Assembly: GCF_022647505.1 (NCBI RefSeq)
Contig: NZ_CP071409.1
Location: 2,480,001-2,544,000 of the forward strand
From: [Pantoea] beijingensis
GTDB taxonomy: Bacteria; Pseudomonadota; Gammaproteobacteria; Enterobacterales; Enterobacteriaceae
Length of the DNA stretch: 64,000 bases
Reading direction: 5' to 3'
Shown here: piece after piece, positions 31,465 through 44,411 of the stretch
Layout of the letters: each line of letters begins with the position of its first letter
How positions within the stretch are numbered: position 1 is the first letter of the stretch
Notes under the pieces: model-generated
Told to the model about the DNA's origin: nothing
Seen by the model: only the letters and a program-made list of their open reading frames with translations
Databases searched by the model: none
Translations under genes and position numbers: made by a program

Positions 31465-31497
31465 CTATTTGCTGACTAATTTCAGGAGTAAGTTAGT

Positions 31498-32355
31498 GTG
31501 AAAACTGACAATCCGTTTATTCTTTTATTACCCGCAGCAGTGGCGAAAGTGGCTGAAGAAGCGGGGGTTTACAAAGCCACAAAGCGCCCTCTTACCACAT
31601 TTTTTCTGGCCATTACTGCCGGTGTCTTTATTTCCATCGCTTTTGTTTTCTATATTACGGCCACAACCGGCACCGCTAACATTCCTTATGGCCTGTCAAA
31701 ATTAGTTGGCGGCATTTGTTTTTCCCTTGGCTTGATGCTGGTAGTGGTGTGCGGCGCAGACCTTTTCACATCAACAGTACTTATCGTTGTCGCAAAAGCA
31801 AGTGGTCGTATTACATGGGGGCAACTGACCCGTAACTGGATCAACGTTTACGTGGGTAATCTATTCGGCGCGCTGTTTTTTGTCAGTCTTATCTGGTTTG
31901 CCGGGCAACATATGGTGGCAAACGGCGCATGGGGATTAAACGTTCTCCAGACCGCCGATCACAAAATGCATCATAGCTTCATCGAGGCCGTATGCCTTGG
32001 AATACTAGCGAATTTGATGGTTTGCCTGGCAGTATGGATGAGCTATTCCGGCCATACGTTAATGGATAAAATGTTTGCAATGATTCTGCCCGTCGCGATG
32101 TTTGTCGCCAGTGGTTTTGAACACAGCATCGCCAATATGTTTATGATCCCGATGGCAATCGTCATCCGCGATTTTGCTTCACCCGAATTCTGGCATCTGA
32201 CCGGGGCAACCGCAGCACAATTTCCCAGTCTGAATGTCGCTAATTTCATTACTGATAATCTGATTCCCGTAACGATTGGCAACATCATCGGTGGTGGTTT
32301 GCTGGTCGGACTGACCTACTGGGTTATTTATCTCCGCGGTGACGATAAGCACTGA
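31498..32355 (+). CDS. focA: Formate channel FocA
   Basis: A pentameric inner-membrane formate/nitrite-family channel that moves formate in both directions depending on pH. The 285-residue protein has six membrane helices. Family signatures are KLVGGICFSLGL, ADLFTSTVLIVVAKASGRI (omega loop region), and the pore histidine in GFEHSIANMF. The start is GTG with AGGAGTAAGTTA before it. It is followed by pflB after 93 bases, containing a small hairpin (GGCCAT/ATGGCC, 32390-32412) but no terminator, which fits the co-transcribed focA-pflB operon. Confidence 0.97.
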   Translation: MKTDNPFILLLPAAVAKVAEEAGVYKATKRPLTTFFLAITAGVFISIAFVFYITATTGTANIPYGLSKLVGGICFSLGLMLVVVCGADLFTSTVLIVVAKASGRITWGQLTRNWINVYVGNLFGALFFVSLIWFAGQHMVANGAWGLNVLQTADHKMHHSFIEAVCLGILANLMVCLAVWMSYSGHTLMDKMFAMILPVAMFVASGFEHSIANMFMIPMAIVIRDFASPEFWHLTGATAAQFPSLNVANFITDNLIPVTIGNIIGGGLLVGLTYWVIYLRGDDKH

Positions 32356-32448
32356 GTGCATCGTGCCTGACATGATTTGATTTGAAACTGGCCATTCTTC
32401 ACTGATATGGCCTCTCAAAAGAACTCCACAAAATAAGGTAGGTATCAC

Positions 32449-34731
32449 ATGACCGAGCATAATGAAAAAATGGCCTCCGCCTGGGCAACCTTTGCCGAAG
32501 GTGAATGGCAGAATGCCGTCAACGTGCGTGATTTTATCCAGAAAAACTATACCCCATATGAAGGGGACGAAACCTTTCTGGCTGGCGCGACTGCTGCAAC
32601 AACGGCTCTGTGGGAAAAGGTTCTGGAAGGCATCAAAATTGAAAACCGTACGCATGCACCGGTAGACTTTGATACCGATTTAGCATCCACCATTACTTCG
32701 CATGATGCAGGTTATATTAATAAAGCGCAGGAAAAAATAGTCGGTCTGCAGACCGAGGCTCCGCTGAAACGTGCCCTAATTCCATTTGGCGGTATCAAAA
32801 TGGTCGAGGGATCCTGCAAAGTTTACGGTCGCGAACTGGACCCGTCACTGAAAAAAGTTTTCTCCGAGTACCGTAAAACGCATAACCAGGGCGTCTTTGA
32901 CGTCTATACGCCAGATATTCTGCGCTGCCGTAAATCAGGTGTGCTAACCGGATTGCCTGATGCATATGGCCGTGGGCGTATCATCGGTGATTATCGCCGT
33001 GTGGCGCTATATGGCATCGATTTCCTGATGAAGGATAAGCTGGCACAATTTACTTCTTTGCAAAACGACCTGGAAAACGGCGTTAAACTGGAAGCGACCA
33101 TTCGTCTACGTGAAGAAATCTCCGACCAATATCATGCGCTGGCACAGATTAAAGAGATGGCCGCGAAATATGGTTGTGATATCTCGGGCCCTGCAACGAA
33201 TGCGCAGGAAGCCGTACAGTGGACCTACTTTGGCTATCTGGCTGCGGTTAAATCACAAAATGGCGCGGCAATGTCTTTTGGTCGTGTCTCCACGTTCCTT
33301 GATATCTATATAGAACGTGATTTGAAAGCAGGCAAAATCACCGAGGAAGAAGCGCAAGAGCTTATCGACCACCTGGTGATGAAACTGCGTATGGTACGTT
33401 TCCTGCGTACCCCTGAGTACGATGAACTCTTCTCCGGTGACCCAATCTGGGCAACAGAATCTCTTGCAGGTATGGGGGTTGATGGCCGTACTTTGGTTTC
33501 TAAAAATAGCTTCCGCTTCCTGAATACGCTATACACCATGGGCCCTTCACCGGAGCCAAACATGACCATCCTATGGTCGGAAAAACTGCCGCTGAACTTT
33601 AAGAAATATGCAGCGAAAGTCTCTATCGACACCTCATCCGTTCAGTATGAGAATGACGATTTGATGCGCCCGGATTTCGATAACGATGACTACGCGATTG
33701 CCTGCTGCGTAAGCCCGATGATTGTCGGTAAGCAAATGCAGTTCTTTGGTGCGCGCGCCAATCTGGCAAAAACCATGCTCTACGCCATTAACGGCGGCGT
33801 GGATGAAAAATTGAAAATGCAGGTCGGTCCAAAAGAAGCACCCATGATGGATGACGTTCTGGATTACGATAAAGTGATGGAGCGTATGGATCACTTTATG
33901 GACTGGCTGGCGAAACAGTATGTTACCGCGCTTAATATCATCCACTATATGCATGATAAATACAGTTATGAAGCGTCCTTGATGGCGTTACATGACCGCG
34001 ATGTTTATCGTACTATGGCCTGTGGTATCGCAGGTCTTTCGGTCGCAGCCGATTCACTGTCCGCTATCAAATATGCAAAAGTTTCCACCATTCGTGATGA
34101 AGATGGACTGGCTGTTGACTTTAAAATTGAAGGCGAATATCCGCAGTTTGGTAATAATGATTCACGCGTTGATGACCTTGCCTGCGACCTGGTTGAACGT
34201 TTCATGAAGAAAATCCAGAAACTGCAGACCTACCGTGATGCCGTACCGACCCAGTCGGTGCTGACTATCACATCTAACGTGGTTTATGGTAAGAAAACCG
34301 GTAATACACCGGATGGCCGTCGCGCTGGTGCGCCATTTGGACCAGGCGCTAATCCGATGCACGGACGTGACCAGAAAGGTGCCGTAGCGTCACTGACCTC
34401 CGTTGCTAAGCTGCCGTTTGCTTACGCTAAAGATGGTATTTCATACACCTTCTCTATCGTACCAAACGCGTTGGGCAAAGATGATGATGTGCGTAAAACG
34501 AACCTTGCTGGCCTGATGGATGGCTACTTCCACCATGAGGCTAATATTGAAGGCGGACAGCATCTGAACGTCAACGTCATGAACCGTGAAATGCTGCTGG
34601 ATGCGATGGATCACCCTGAAAAATATCCGCAGTTAACCATCCGTGTTTCCGGCTATGCGGTACGTTTTAACTCGCTAACCAAAGAGCAGCAAAACGACGT
34701 AATTACCCGCACATTCACCCAATCACTGTAA
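32449..34731 (+). CDS. pflB: Pyruvate formate-lyase
   Basis: A glycyl-radical enzyme that splits pyruvate and CoA into acetyl-CoA and formate in anaerobic growth. The 760-residue protein, same length as E. coli, has the catalytic cysteine pair in [12 protein letters not shown] (about 419-420 with Met) and the glycyl-radical site in [10 protein letters not shown] near the C-terminus (about 735). FocA upstream exports the formate made here, and PflA downstream installs the radical. Confidence 0.98.
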   Translation: MTEHNEKMASAWATFAEGEWQNAVNVRDFIQKNYTPYEGDETFLAGATAATTALWEKVLEGIKIENRTHAPVDFDTDLASTITSHDAGYINKAQEKIVGLQTEAPLKRALIPFGGIKMVEGSCKVYGRELDPSLKKVFSEYRKTHNQGVFDVYTPDILRCRKSGVLTGLPDAYGRGRIIGDYRRVALYGIDFLMKDKLAQFTSLQNDLENGVKLEATIRLREEISDQYHALAQIKEMAAKYGCDISGPATNAQEAVQWTYFGYLAAVKSQNGAAMSFGRVSTFLDIYIERDLKAGKITEEEAQELIDHLVMKLRMVRFLRTPEYDELFSGDPIWATESLAGMGVDGRTLVSKNSFRFLNTLYTMGPSPEPNMTILWSEKLPLNFKKYAAKVSIDTSSVQYENDDLMRPDFDNDDYAIACCVSPMIVGKQMQFFGARANLAKTMLYAINGGVDEKLKMQVGPKEAPMMDDVLDYDKVMERMDHFMDWLAKQYVTALNIIHYMHDKYSYEASLMALHDRDVYRTMACGIAGLSVAADSLSAIKYAKVSTIRDEDGLAVDFKIEGEYPQFGNNDSRVDDLACDLVERFMKKIQKLQTYRDAVPTQSVLTITSNVVYGKKTGNTPDGRRAGAPFGPGANPMHGRDQKGAVASLTSVAKLPFAYAKDGISYTFSIVPNALGKDDDVRKTNLAGLMDGYFHHEANIEGGQHLNVNVMNREMLLDAMDHPEKYPQLTIRVSGYAVRFNSLTKEQQNDVITRTFTQSL

Positions 34732-34754
34732 TTTTCCACAGTTTCAGGGTAAAT

Positions 34755-34781
34755 AAAGGCTCCCATTGTGGAGCCTTTTTA
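34755..34781 (+). terminator. Rho-independent terminator of pflB
   Basis: AAAGGCTCC-CATTGT-GGAGCCTTT with a run of five T. pflA therefore needs its own promoter in the 195 bases that follow. Confidence 0.92.
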
Positions 34782-34976
34782 TCAGCCTGCTTTGCCAGAA
34801 ATCGCTGTTCTGATGCTGCCCGCGGACAATACTGCTACACGGTCCAATCTACCTGCAACTTCGTGTTTGACAGGTATATACTCAAGGTATCTGGCAAAAC
34901 AGACTCAAACTTAACGCAGCAGAAAAAGACTGCGTAACCTGCTGAGCAGCAGAACCACTTTGGAGATATCATCGCA

Positions 34977-35717
34977 ATGTCAGTAACCGGTCGCATTCAC
35001 TCTTTTGAATCCTGTGGTACCGTAGATGGCCCGGGTATCCGTTTTATCACTTTCTTCCAGGGTTGCCTGATGCGCTGCCTTTATTGCCATAACCGCGATA
35101 CATGGGACACACACGGTGGCAAAGAAATTACCGTGGAAGAGTTAATGAAAGATGTGGTGTCTTACCGCCACTTTATGAATGCTTCAGGCGGAGGGGTAAC
35201 TGCTTCTGGCGGAGAAGCAATTCTCCAGGCAGAGTTTGTTCGCGACTGGTTTCGTGCCTGCCATGCGGAGGGTATCCACACCTGTCTTGATACTAACGGT
35301 TTTGTACGTCGCTACGATCCCGTTATTGATGAATTACTGGAGGTCACCGATCTGGTGATGCTCGATCTCAAGCAGATGAATGATGATATTCACCAAAACC
35401 TGGTGGGCGTATCGAACCATCGTACGCTGGATTTTGCCCGCTATATCGCGAAGAAAGGGATCCGCACCTGGATTCGTTATGTAGTGGTGCCCGGTTACTC
35501 TGACGATGATGCCTCCGCACATCTGCTGGGCGAATTCACCCGCGACATGGGAAATGTTGAAAAGATCGAACTGCTGCCCTATCACGAATTAGGGAAGCAC
35601 AAGTGGATCGCGATGGGTGAAGAGTACAAGCTGGATGGTGTCCATCCCCCCAAAACCGAAACCATGGATCGGGTCAAACATATCCTTGAGGGATATGGCC
35701 ATAAAGTAATGTATTAA
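34977..35717 (+). CDS. pflA: Pyruvate formate-lyase activating enzyme
   Basis: A radical SAM enzyme that abstracts hydrogen from the PflB active-site glycine under anaerobic conditions. The 246-residue protein has the [4Fe-4S] motif CX3CX2C as Cys30, Cys34 and Cys37 ([12 protein letters not shown]), the GGE-like block ASGGEAILQ, and [10 protein letters not shown]. It is translated from an ATG after GGAGATATCATCGCA. It directly follows the pflB terminator, as in E. coli, and ends near a strong bidirectional terminator. Confidence 0.97.
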   Translation: MSVTGRIHSFESCGTVDGPGIRFITFFQGCLMRCLYCHNRDTWDTHGGKEITVEELMKDVVSYRHFMNASGGGVTASGGEAILQAEFVRDWFRACHAEGIHTCLDTNGFVRRYDPVIDELLEVTDLVMLDLKQMNDDIHQNLVGVSNHRTLDFARYIAKKGIRTWIRYVVVPGYSDDDASAHLLGEFTRDMGNVEKIELLPYHELGKHKWIAMGEEYKLDGVHPPKTETMDRVKHILEGYGHKVMY

Positions 35718-35736
35718 CCAGCACCGCGTGATGATC

Positions 35737-35766
35737 AAACAGGGCGCCGTTTGGCGCCCTGTTTGT
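35737..35766. terminator. Bidirectional terminator between pflA and ycaD
   Basis: A perfect 12-bp stem AAACAGGGCGCC / GGCGCCCTGTTT with a GTTT loop between convergent genes. Confidence 0.93.
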
Positions 35767-35772
35767 TAGTAA

Positions 35773-36924
35773 TTACGCATGCGCAATCGGTGTAGCATGG
35801 CGGTCGGTTTTGCGTAGCAGCATCACCAGATACACCAACGCCACCACGGCAATCATCACAAACAACAACCGGTCATTGTAGTTCTGCATCAGCATGGACG
35901 TCATACTGGGCCCGGCGAGGCTACCGATTGTATAGCTTAATAACAGGGCCTGATTCATCGCCACCAGTTCATGATGAGCGACAGTTTCACATGCCCACGA
36001 CATCGCCACGGGATAGAGAGTGAAACCTGCACACCCGAGAATAAACAGCGTCGGTGCCATTGCCGTATTACTCAACATCGCGATAGCGCCCAGGATTACC
36101 ACAAATACCTGGACACGTAGCACCAGCAAGCGGCCAACGCGATCGGCTAATCGTCCAATAGGCCACTGTCCAACAATACCGGAACTCACCAGCAATGCCA
36201 TCCAGTATCCCACGTTCGCATCGCTCATCCCTTGATGAGAAAGATAGAGCGGCATCAGCCCATATAGCGATCCCAGTACAATACCGGAAATGATACAGCC
36301 ATTGATGCCCAACCGTGCGCTACGGCGGCGTAACATTGGCCACATCCGTCCCGGGGTGGCATCTTCATCCTCACCTTTGGCCGTTACTCTTGTGAAGACT
36401 AACGGTAATATTGCGGCTATGACTACACCAGTTACCCACGGCAGTACATTCAGCAGTTCCGTTGAAACTTTACTGACCAGCAATTGGCCCACTACTGTGC
36501 CAATGTAATAGATAATCATATATGCAGCCAACAACTGGCCGCGATTACGCAATGTCCCGCTACACAGTAAGGCACTTTCCACCACCACCCAGATTAGGGC
36601 ACATCCGATACCGGCCATAAAGCGCCACAGCGTCCAGACCCAAAATCCGCTACCTAGCCCTAATGCAGCAGTTGCTAGCGCGAAAACGATGGTAGCCAGA
36701 TAGTAAGTATTATTAAACCCCAGACGTTTGATCAGTTTGCCTGCCATCAATGTCCCAAGCAAATTCCCGGTATAATAGGACGAACTGACCATACCCACCT
36801 GCCAGGTTGGTAAAAGCTCATGTGTCAGCCATAGCGGAACCAGAGTATTAAGCACAGCGATAGAAACTGTCAGCAAAAGCAGGCCGCAAAGCAGCAACAC
36901 GACAGGGCGTGACCAAGTGGACAT
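35773..36924 (-). CDS. ycaD: MFS transporter YcaD
   Basis: A predicted 12-helix major facilitator superfamily transporter; substrate not known. I chose the ATG at 36924 (383 residues, [18 protein letters not shown] as in E. coli); the longer frame to 36972 adds 16 residues with no support. MFS signatures visible are [17 protein letters not shown] (loop 2-3), [13 protein letters not shown] and [14 protein letters not shown] (loop 8-9). Membrane helices span almost the whole protein. It converges with pflA; no operon partner. In E. coli dmsABC and ycaC lie between it and serS; here they do not. Confidence 0.9.
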   Translation of the reverse strand: MSTWSRPVVLLLCGLLLLTVSIAVLNTLVPLWLTHELLPTWQVGMVSSSYYTGNLLGTLMAGKLIKRLGFNNTYYLATIVFALATAALGLGSGFWVWTLWRFMAGIGCALIWVVVESALLCSGTLRNRGQLLAAYMIIYYIGTVVGQLLVSKVSTELLNVLPWVTGVVIAAILPLVFTRVTAKGEDEDATPGRMWPMLRRRSARLGINGCIISGIVLGSLYGLMPLYLSHQGMSDANVGYWMALLVSSGIVGQWPIGRLADRVGRLLVLRVQVFVVILGAIAMLSNTAMAPTLFILGCAGFTLYPVAMSWACETVAHHELVAMNQALLLSYTIGSLAGPSMTSMLMQNYNDRLLFVMIAVVALVYLVMLLRKTDRHATPIAHA

Positions 36925-37293
36925 AGGGTAGAAATGCCAAAATGAGAGGATAATTTGCGCGCATATTGCCATTACTCAGGCTAATGTCAACGCGCAAAAA
37001 TCGACCACAGCACGATTTGCCCGCCACCGATTTATTTTTTTTATCTATGATCGCATGGAGAGTCATTACTCACCCAGTAATAATAAAGTAACCCAATGAT
37101 TTTATTTAAATAAAAAAGGATTGCTGTGTTCATATCCATAATATTTATTGCTGGTGAAAATATTTCTTTATGGTCAAAAAAAGGTACTGCAGAGGCCCTG
37201 ATCGCCAAAAGCTGGCGGTAAAAGAGATATCCATTTGCATAAAAAAGCCCCCGATTTACATCAGAGGCTTATTCACTGCTCGCTCAGAATCTA
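36925..37293. other. serS-ycaD intergenic region, no gene seen
   Basis: A 369-base gap. From about 37030 to 37190 it is unusually AT-rich with long T and A runs. It ends with the serS terminator. No frame of convincing length is present. This is the place where E. coli carries dmsABC, ycaC and ycaM. Confidence 0.6.
37241..37271 (-). terminator. Terminator of serS
   Basis: On the minus strand AAGCCTC ... GGGGGCTT forms a stem followed by TTTTTT. It lies just past the serS stop. Confidence 0.85.
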
Positions 37294-38610
<1,317 letters not shown>

Positions 38611-38625
38611 TTAAAGAAAGGTGGG

Positions 38626-38652
38626 ACGCATCCGCACTTTCTGCGAATGCGT
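38626..38652 (-). terminator. Hairpin after rarA
   Basis: ACGCAT-C-CGCA / TGCG-A-ATGCGT with a 5-base loop and one mismatch. On the minus strand it is followed by CCCACCTTTCTTT, a weak T-tract. Confidence 0.45.
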
Positions 38653-38686
38653 TGAATTCGTTGCTAACCTTACCGCAACACCCGTT

Positions 38687-40030
38687 TTAGCGGTAGCGTT
38701 TTGTCGGGCTATTTTGATCCTGCTCAGTTAGCCAGGCGAGCTTTTCACCAATTTTGCCCTCAAGCCCTCTGCTGGTCGGCTGATAGTAACGCGTTTGCGA
38801 CATTTCCTTCGGGAAATAGCTCTCACCAGCGGCGTAAGCATTAGGTTCATCATGCGCATAGCGATACTCGGCCCCCAACCCCATCTCTTTCATGAGTTTA
38901 GTCGGGGCATTACGTAAATGCTCGGGGACATCGTAGTCAGGACTTTCACGCGCATCATGCATTGCCGCTTTAAACGCGGTGTAGACCGCGTTACTTTTCG
39001 GCGCACAAGCAAGGTAGACAATCGCCTGAGCAATCGCACGCTCCCCTTCGGCAGGGCCGACGCGTGTGAAACAATCCCAGGCCGCAATCGCCACCTGCAT
39101 CGCGCGCGGATCTGCATTACCTACGTCTTCTGAAGCGATCGCCAGCAGACGACGCGCCACATAGAGCGGGTCGCCACCTGCAGTAATGATCCGCGCATAC
39201 CAGTAAAGTGCGGCATCAGGGGCCGAACCGCGGACCGACTTATGCAAAGCCGAAATAAGATCGTAGTAACGGTCGCCTTTATTATCGAATCGCGCGCTAC
39301 GCTCACCGGAAACTTCATTCATTAACTTTGGTGTCAGTTCCCGTTTACCCTGCTCATTGATTTCAGCCATATCGGCCATCATCTCAAGCGTATTCAGCGC
39401 CCGACGTGCGTCACCATTTACCAGTTCAGCAATCATGCGGCGGGTGTTCTCAGGCAATACGATATCCTGCTTGCCATATCCACGCTCCTCATCCTTCATC
39501 GCCTGATCCAGGACGGTTTCAATATCATCACTGGTGAGCGATTTGAGTAAATATACACGCGCACGCGACAAAAGAGCCGAGTTCAATTCAAAGGAAGGGT
39601 TTTCAGTGGTCGCGCCGATAAAAGTGATGGTGCCATCTTCAATATGCGGCAAGAATGCATCCTGCTGGCTTTTATTAAAGCGGTGCACTTCATCAACAAA
39701 AAGAATGGTACGACGGCCCGCATTACGATTCTGCCGCGCCCGCTCAATAGCTTCACGTATCTCTTTAACCCCGGATGTCACGGCTGAAATACGCTCTACA
39801 TCTGCATTACCATAATGTCCAATAATTTCCGCAAGCGTCGTTTTCCCCGTCCCTGGAGGCCCCCATAAAATCATCGAGTGCAGATGCCCGGCCTCAATTG
39901 CTCGCGGCAGCGGTTTGCCTGGTGCTAACAGATGCTGCTGACCAATGTAGTGCGCCAGCGTCACTGGCCGCATACGGGCGGCCAGTGGCTGAAACTCATT
40001 ATGGGAAAAATCCAGAGACAGATTACTCAC
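38687..40030 (-). CDS. rarA: Replication-associated recombination protein RarA (MgsA)
   Basis: An AAA+ ATPase related to the clamp loader and Mgs1/WRNIP1 that acts at stalled replication forks and single-strand gaps. The 447-residue protein has Walker [10 protein letters not shown], Walker [12 protein letters not shown] and sensor block [20 protein letters not shown], then the C-terminal tetramerisation domain with [20 protein letters not shown]. The start is GTG, eight bases after GAGG. It starts seven bases after the lolA stop and is presumably co-transcribed with lolA. Confidence 0.96.
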   Translation of the reverse strand: MSNLSLDFSHNEFQPLAARMRPVTLAHYIGQQHLLAPGKPLPRAIEAGHLHSMILWGPPGTGKTTLAEIIGHYGNADVERISAVTSGVKEIREAIERARQNRNAGRRTILFVDEVHRFNKSQQDAFLPHIEDGTITFIGATTENPSFELNSALLSRARVYLLKSLTSDDIETVLDQAMKDEERGYGKQDIVLPENTRRMIAELVNGDARRALNTLEMMADMAEINEQGKRELTPKLMNEVSGERSARFDNKGDRYYDLISALHKSVRGSAPDAALYWYARIITAGGDPLYVARRLLAIASEDVGNADPRAMQVAIAAWDCFTRVGPAEGERAIAQAIVYLACAPKSNAVYTAFKAAMHDARESPDYDVPEHLRNAPTKLMKEMGLGAEYRYAHDEPNAYAAGESYFPKEMSQTRYYQPTSRGLEGKIGEKLAWLTEQDQNSPTKRYR

Positions 40031-40037
40031 GCAAACC

Positions 40038-40649
40038 TCACTGACGCTGATCGTCCACCGTCACACCTTTCGGTGGCGTAAAGGTAAATTTATCGGCACT
40101 GACGGCACCATTTTGCTGTGTTTTAAGCGTATACGCGCTGCGCTGATTATCTTGTTCTACCGCGCTGAACTGATTAATGGTGCCATTTGCCGAAACATTA
40201 ATCGTGAACTGTTTCAGGTTTCCATCGCTGGATTTTGGTGTCAGCTCAAAATTATCACCCTGCTGTTTAATATTGTATTGCTTCCAGTCGCTGGACTGGT
40301 TACGGGCAATCAGCATAAAGGGGGTGTTGCTGGTGGCATCTTCCAGGGACGTCACGCTCACCTGCTCAACAAAAGGATTATAAAACCACAGAGCTTTACC
40401 ATCTGAAACTAAAATACTTTCATCAGGCGTCGTCATATGCCAGTTGAATAGATTTGGACGCTGAACCCAGAGTTCACCTTCGCCATCCTGAATTGAAGCA
40501 CCTGTCGCATCGGTAACCTTTTGGCTAAAGCTGGCATGAAAGCTTTTAACTTTATCCAGGCGCTGCTGTAAATCACTGGAAGCATCAGCCAGCGCACCAG
40601 CAGAAATTAAGGACGTCAGCAGGCAGCAAGAGAGCAATATTTTTTTCAT
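40038..40649 (-). CDS. lolA: Outer-membrane lipoprotein carrier LolA
   Basis: A periplasmic chaperone that ferries lipoproteins from LolCDE in the inner membrane to LolB in the outer membrane. The 203-residue precursor has a Sec signal peptide, [21 protein letters not shown], cleaved before [10 protein letters not shown]. The mature protein has the half-barrel repeat pattern of LolA, with [12 protein letters not shown] and [19 protein letters not shown]. It lies between ftsK and rarA on the same strand. A hairpin of uncertain strength precedes it. Confidence 0.96.
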   Translation of the reverse strand: MKKILLSCCLLTSLISAGALADASSDLQQRLDKVKSFHASFSQKVTDATGASIQDGEGELWVQRPNLFNWHMTTPDESILVSDGKALWFYNPFVEQVSVTSLEDATSNTPFMLIARNQSSDWKQYNIKQQGDNFELTPKSSDGNLKQFTINVSANGTINQFSAVEQDNQRSAYTLKTQQNGAVSADKFTFTPPKGVTVDDQRQ

Positions 40650-40797
40650 TACAACAGATTCCTTATTGACACTATTTTATCCCGCGAATAAATGCGGCAT
40701 GGCCTGAACAAACATAGCCAGGGTTGTGCGCCCCTGACAGGAGAATTTGCTGAAATCGTTCCTGAACAGATTATGGGGACAAAACCCAGATAAGCAA

Positions 40798-40819
40798 CGG
40801 GCCAGGCAAGCCTGGCCCG
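40798..40819 (-). terminator. Hairpin between ftsK and lolA
   Basis: CGGGCCAGGC-AA-GCCTGGCCCG, a perfect 10-bp GC-rich stem with a tiny loop, in the 208-base ftsK-lolA gap. No T-run follows on the minus strand, only TTGCTTATC. It may reduce read-through or stabilise ftsK mRNA. Confidence 0.5.
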
Positions 40820-40857
40820 AGGGCACTACAGGTTAAGACAGTGCGTTGGGTGATTTA

Positions 40858-43800
40858 TCACATTTCATGTGACGGCGGAGCCAACACCTCACGGTTACCA
40901 TTATGCCCGGGCGATGAAACAATACCCTGAGCTTCCATTTGCTCAATGATACGTGCCGCACGGTTATAACCAATACGGAATTGACGTTGTACTCCTGAAA
41001 TTGACGCACGCCGTTTTTCCACAATAAAGGCAACAGCCTGATCGAACAACGGATCCAACTCTTCACCGCTGTCAAGACCGGCACCGCCACCTTCGCTTTC
41101 ATCGCCCGCAGTAATACTGTCGATATATTGTGGACGGCCTCGCGCTTTCCAGTCCTGCACCACAGCATGCACTTCCTGATCGCGCACAAAAGCCCCGTGA
41201 ACGCGCACTGGAATTGACGAGTTAGGTGGCATATAAAGCATATCCCCCATCCCTAATAGCGATTCCGCCCCCGCCTGGTCGAGAATGGTGCGCGAGTCAA
41301 TTTTACTGGAAACGGTAAAGGCAATACGTGTTGGTATATTGGCTTTAATCAATCCGGTAATTACATCAACCGAAGGCCGCTGCGTCGCCAGTACCAGATG
41401 GATGCCGGCGGCACGTGCTTTTTGTGCCAAACGCGCGATCAATTCCTCCACCTTCTTACCAACTGCCATCATCAGGTCAGCAAATTCGTCGACCATCACC
41501 ACGATGTAGGGCAGTTTCTCCAGGACTGGCGGTGTCATATCCATGCTATCGCCAGGTTTCCAGAATGGGTCCGGAATGGGACGCCCCATCGCATCCGCTT
41601 GCTCAATTTTTTCGTTGTAACCAGCCAGATTACGTACGCCGAGCGCCGACATCAATTTATAACGACGTTCCATCTCACCTACGCTCCAGCGCAAGGCGTT
41701 GGCGGCATCTTTCATATCAGTAACCACTTCCGTTAACAGATGTGGAATACCTTCATAAACCGACAATTCGAGCATTTTCGGGTCTATCATAATAAAGCGC
41801 ACCTCTTCCGGTGTCGCTTTGTACAGCATACTGATAATCATGGCGTTAACGCCAACCGACTTACCTGAGCCGGTAGTCCCCGCAACCAAGAGATGGGGCA
41901 TTTTTGCCAGGTCAGCCACTACAGGTTGGCCGGCAATATCTTTGCCCAACACAATTGCAAGCGGTGATGGATTATCCCGGAACTTCGCACAATCAAGCAC
42001 TTCACGCAAATAGACTGTCTGACGATGCTTGTTAGGCAACTCAAGACCTACATACGGTTTACCCGGAATCACTTCCACCACACGCACCGCAACAGCGGAA
42101 AGTGACCTTGCTAAATCACGTGAAAGGTTAGAGATACGCGCGGCTTTAACGCCAGGAGCCAGATCCAATTCAAAGCGCGTGATCACGGGGCCAGGGGAAA
42201 TGCCCACGACTTCAGCCTTCACGCGGTAATCGCCTAAGCGTGCTTCTACCAGACGCGCTGTTTGCTCCAGAGCAAACATATCAACCGGCTCTTCCTCTTC
42301 AGGTGGAGAGGTTAGCAGATCAAGCGTCGGTAAAGGCGTGGTTGGTTTCTCCAACGGTTGCTCATGACGCATCAGGAACGGATGAATCAGACTGTTAGGC
42401 GCAGGCGCTTCCGGGACAGCAGTTTGCTCAGCATGTCGCATAGTTTGCGGCGCTTGTATTGCTGGCTGGGGCACCTGGATTGGCTGCGCTACCTGAAGTG
42501 GCTCAGGCGTCTGAGTTTGCTGCCAGTTCGAGGGTGATGCCACAGGCTGTGGCGCATCAACATCAGGCACCGCTGCAATCGTAAACAGTGGTTCACTCGG
42601 TCCTTTATCAACCAAGTCATCCATCGGCGAAAAATTGAACGCATTTGAAGTATCCAGCGAGAAAGCAGAAGTCTTATCCTCCTCTTCCGGCACTGAATAA
42701 CGCTGCTGCTGTTGCTGCGCAAATTGGCGAGCCAGCGCAGCCTGCTGCAATGCTTCTTCATCGTCTTCTTCTGATGTAAATGTTTCACCATAACGTTGCT
42801 GTTGCTGCGCCTGCCAGGATTCCCGTAATTGCGCCTCCTGGATTGAATCATCCTCTTGCTCGGTCAACGATGCTGGTTGCTGACGGCTCTCCTCCTCTCT
42901 GGCACGCTCTTCCGCCATACGCTGAGATGGCAACTTGATACCGAAGGAAGCCAGTTCCCGACGCGTCGGGAGCTTAACCGGATTAGGACGCGGCAATTCA
43001 GGTCCAATGCCTTGCTTCACTTGAGGATTACTGTCCGCCACACTGGTGGCGCTAAAGCCAGGCATAAACGGTGCCGCCGCCGCGCCTCCCGCCATTTTTG
43101 ACGCAGAAGAAAAATCACTGCCCTTTTCGGCAGAAAACGGAAGATCAACCGCATCCGTAGCAGGTAACGAAAAATCGAAAGGAGAAGCGTCGTTAACCGG
43201 GGGGTCATCGCGCCAGTTCCCCATGCGCGGGCCTTCATCTTGCCGATTATATCCGGACGCAGGTACCTCTTCAGGGATTTCAAAACGATAGACAGGGGGT
43301 TCTTCAGGCTGCGTACTCAATTGTGTTGACGCGACGGCTGAATGTGCCTGTGTAGTCGGCGTAACAATCGGGTTCTCAGTTGTCGCTACTGAAGGTACCG
43401 ATGCCAAATTATCTACCGGCAGTTGTTCAGCAGCAGCGGCGCTGGTAGCCAAAGCCGTCGTGGTGGCAGTTGCGGCCTTAACCAACAGAGGATCCGCTTG
43501 ATTGAGCAGCTCTTCATCTTTAGCTATATCTGTTGTAACAATTGCATCATCAACGATTTTTTTCGGCGCCGCGAGCAAAACGTCATCGTCATCATCACTG
43601 GGCGTCAACGCACTATTGATGACGGGTTCCTCAGCGTGTGTATCAATCTCATCGTCATGCCATTCATCTTCGCGACGTGAGCGATTACTGGCGAAGGTCA
43701 GAACCCCCATCACGGCGCCACCGATTTTTTCCGCAATCGTCAGCCAGGACCATCCGGTATATAGCGTCAGGCCAGCAGCCCAAACGCACAGCAGCGTCAA

Positions 43801-44292
43801 TGTGCCACCCGCGCCACTAAACCACGGAGCCATCGCGTTACTCATCAAGCTGCCAATCACACCGCCGGAGGCAAAATACCAGATATCGTCCGCATTCAGT
43901 GCCGCAAGGCCACAGGTAGTCACCACCAGAGCCAACACGCCGATCAAACGCAGGGCAACAGCAAAATAATCGATATAGTCCTGGCTATCGCGCTGACGAA
44001 AGGTAATCCAGCATAGTCCAAGAATGACCGGTGGAATGGCATAGGCCATTACACCAAAGATGAACAGTAGCGTGTCCGCAAGCCACGCCCCTACCCCCCC
44101 ACCCAAATTATGGATAGGCTCATGCCAGGCGGTCTGTGACCAACTGGGATCGGAAGGGTTAAAGCTCACTAACGCCACCATCAGATAGACGGCGAAAAGA
44201 GCCACAATAATTAACAACGCTTCGAGTAAACGACGTCCACTACTCAGCGGCTGTAACGAAACTTCTTTATCTTCTGTGTATTCCTGGCTCAA
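40858..44292 (-). CDS. ftsK: DNA translocase FtsK
   Basis: A septal, hexameric DNA pump that clears and positions the chromosome terminus and activates XerCD at dif. The start is TTG ([20 protein letters not shown]), the same unusual start as E. coli ftsK. Order: four membrane helices in residues 25-190, a Pro/Gln/Glu-rich linker from about 200 to 610, the RecA-like motor with [16 protein letters not shown] (about residue 805), Walker [14 protein letters not shown], and the C-terminal gamma winged helix ([19 protein letters not shown]) that reads KOPS. The total of 1144 residues is shorter than E. coli FtsK (1329) because the linker is shorter. It lies 119 bases downstream of lrp. Confidence 0.98.
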   Translation of the reverse strand: MSQEYTEDKEVSLQPLSSGRRLLEALLIIVALFAVYLMVALVSFNPSDPSWSQTAWHEPIHNLGGGVGAWLADTLLFIFGVMAYAIPPVILGLCWITFRQRDSQDYIDYFAVALRLIGVLALVVTTCGLAALNADDIWYFASGGVIGSLMSNAMAPWFSGAGGTLTLLCVWAAGLTLYTGWSWLTIAEKIGGAVMGVLTFASNRSRREDEWHDDEIDTHAEEPVINSALTPSDDDDDVLLAAPKKIVDDAIVTTDIAKDEELLNQADPLLVKAATATTTALATSAAAAEQLPVDNLASVPSVATTENPIVTPTTQAHSAVASTQLSTQPEEPPVYRFEIPEEVPASGYNRQDEGPRMGNWRDDPPVNDASPFDFSLPATDAVDLPFSAEKGSDFSSASKMAGGAAAAPFMPGFSATSVADSNPQVKQGIGPELPRPNPVKLPTRRELASFGIKLPSQRMAEERAREEESRQQPASLTEQEDDSIQEAQLRESWQAQQQQRYGETFTSEEDDEEALQQAALARQFAQQQQQRYSVPEEEDKTSAFSLDTSNAFNFSPMDDLVDKGPSEPLFTIAAVPDVDAPQPVASPSNWQQTQTPEPLQVAQPIQVPQPAIQAPQTMRHAEQTAVPEAPAPNSLIHPFLMRHEQPLEKPTTPLPTLDLLTSPPEEEEPVDMFALEQTARLVEARLGDYRVKAEVVGISPGPVITRFELDLAPGVKAARISNLSRDLARSLSAVAVRVVEVIPGKPYVGLELPNKHRQTVYLREVLDCAKFRDNPSPLAIVLGKDIAGQPVVADLAKMPHLLVAGTTGSGKSVGVNAMIISMLYKATPEEVRFIMIDPKMLELSVYEGIPHLLTEVVTDMKDAANALRWSVGEMERRYKLMSALGVRNLAGYNEKIEQADAMGRPIPDPFWKPGDSMDMTPPVLEKLPYIVVMVDEFADLMMAVGKKVEELIARLAQKARAAGIHLVLATQRPSVDVITGLIKANIPTRIAFTVSSKIDSRTILDQAGAESLLGMGDMLYMPPNSSIPVRVHGAFVRDQEVHAVVQDWKARGRPQYIDSITAGDESEGGGAGLDSGEELDPLFDQAVAFIVEKRRASISGVQRQFRIGYNRAARIIEQMEAQGIVSSPGHNGNREVLAPPSHEM

Positions 44293-44328
44293 GAGAACTC
44301 TCCAGGTGCCTGTAAACTATGAAGGCAA

Positions 44329-44352
44329 CAGCGCCGGGCAAGCCCGACGCTG
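44329..44352 (-). terminator. Hairpin between lrp and ftsK
   Basis: CAGCG-C-CGGGC / GCCCG-A-CGCTG with a 2-base loop and one mismatch. No T-run on either strand. Probably an imperfect terminator or mRNA end structure for lrp. Confidence 0.4.
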
Positions 44353-44411
44353 AACCTGTATGAATTCACAGGAGTGTACCGAAATCTATCAGGTTTTGCA
44401 CCTGCCCTGTG

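Larger units (their letters stand above)
31087..31497 (+). promoter_or_regulatory. ycaO-focA intergenic region: focA-pfl promoter region
   Basis: A 411-base gap without a gene. It begins with an imperfect hairpin ATGAGGTTCAT-GG-ATGAGCCTCAT (31140-31163), perhaps a weak ycaO terminator. The rest is strongly AT-rich and ends with an FNR-type site and promoter just before focA. In E. coli the focA-pflB operon has several promoters in this region and inside focA, induced anaerobically by FNR and ArcA. Confidence 0.7.

Noticed and set aside
42489..43283. Coding frames on both strands within the FtsK linker region
   Set aside because: They are shadows of the Gln/Pro/Glu-rich linker; the ftsK frame is continuous and family-typical at both ends.
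44329..44352. REP/BIME element between lrp and ftsK
   Set aside because: A GC-rich hairpin only; no second copy of the sequence was noticed in the window and it lacks the REP consensus.
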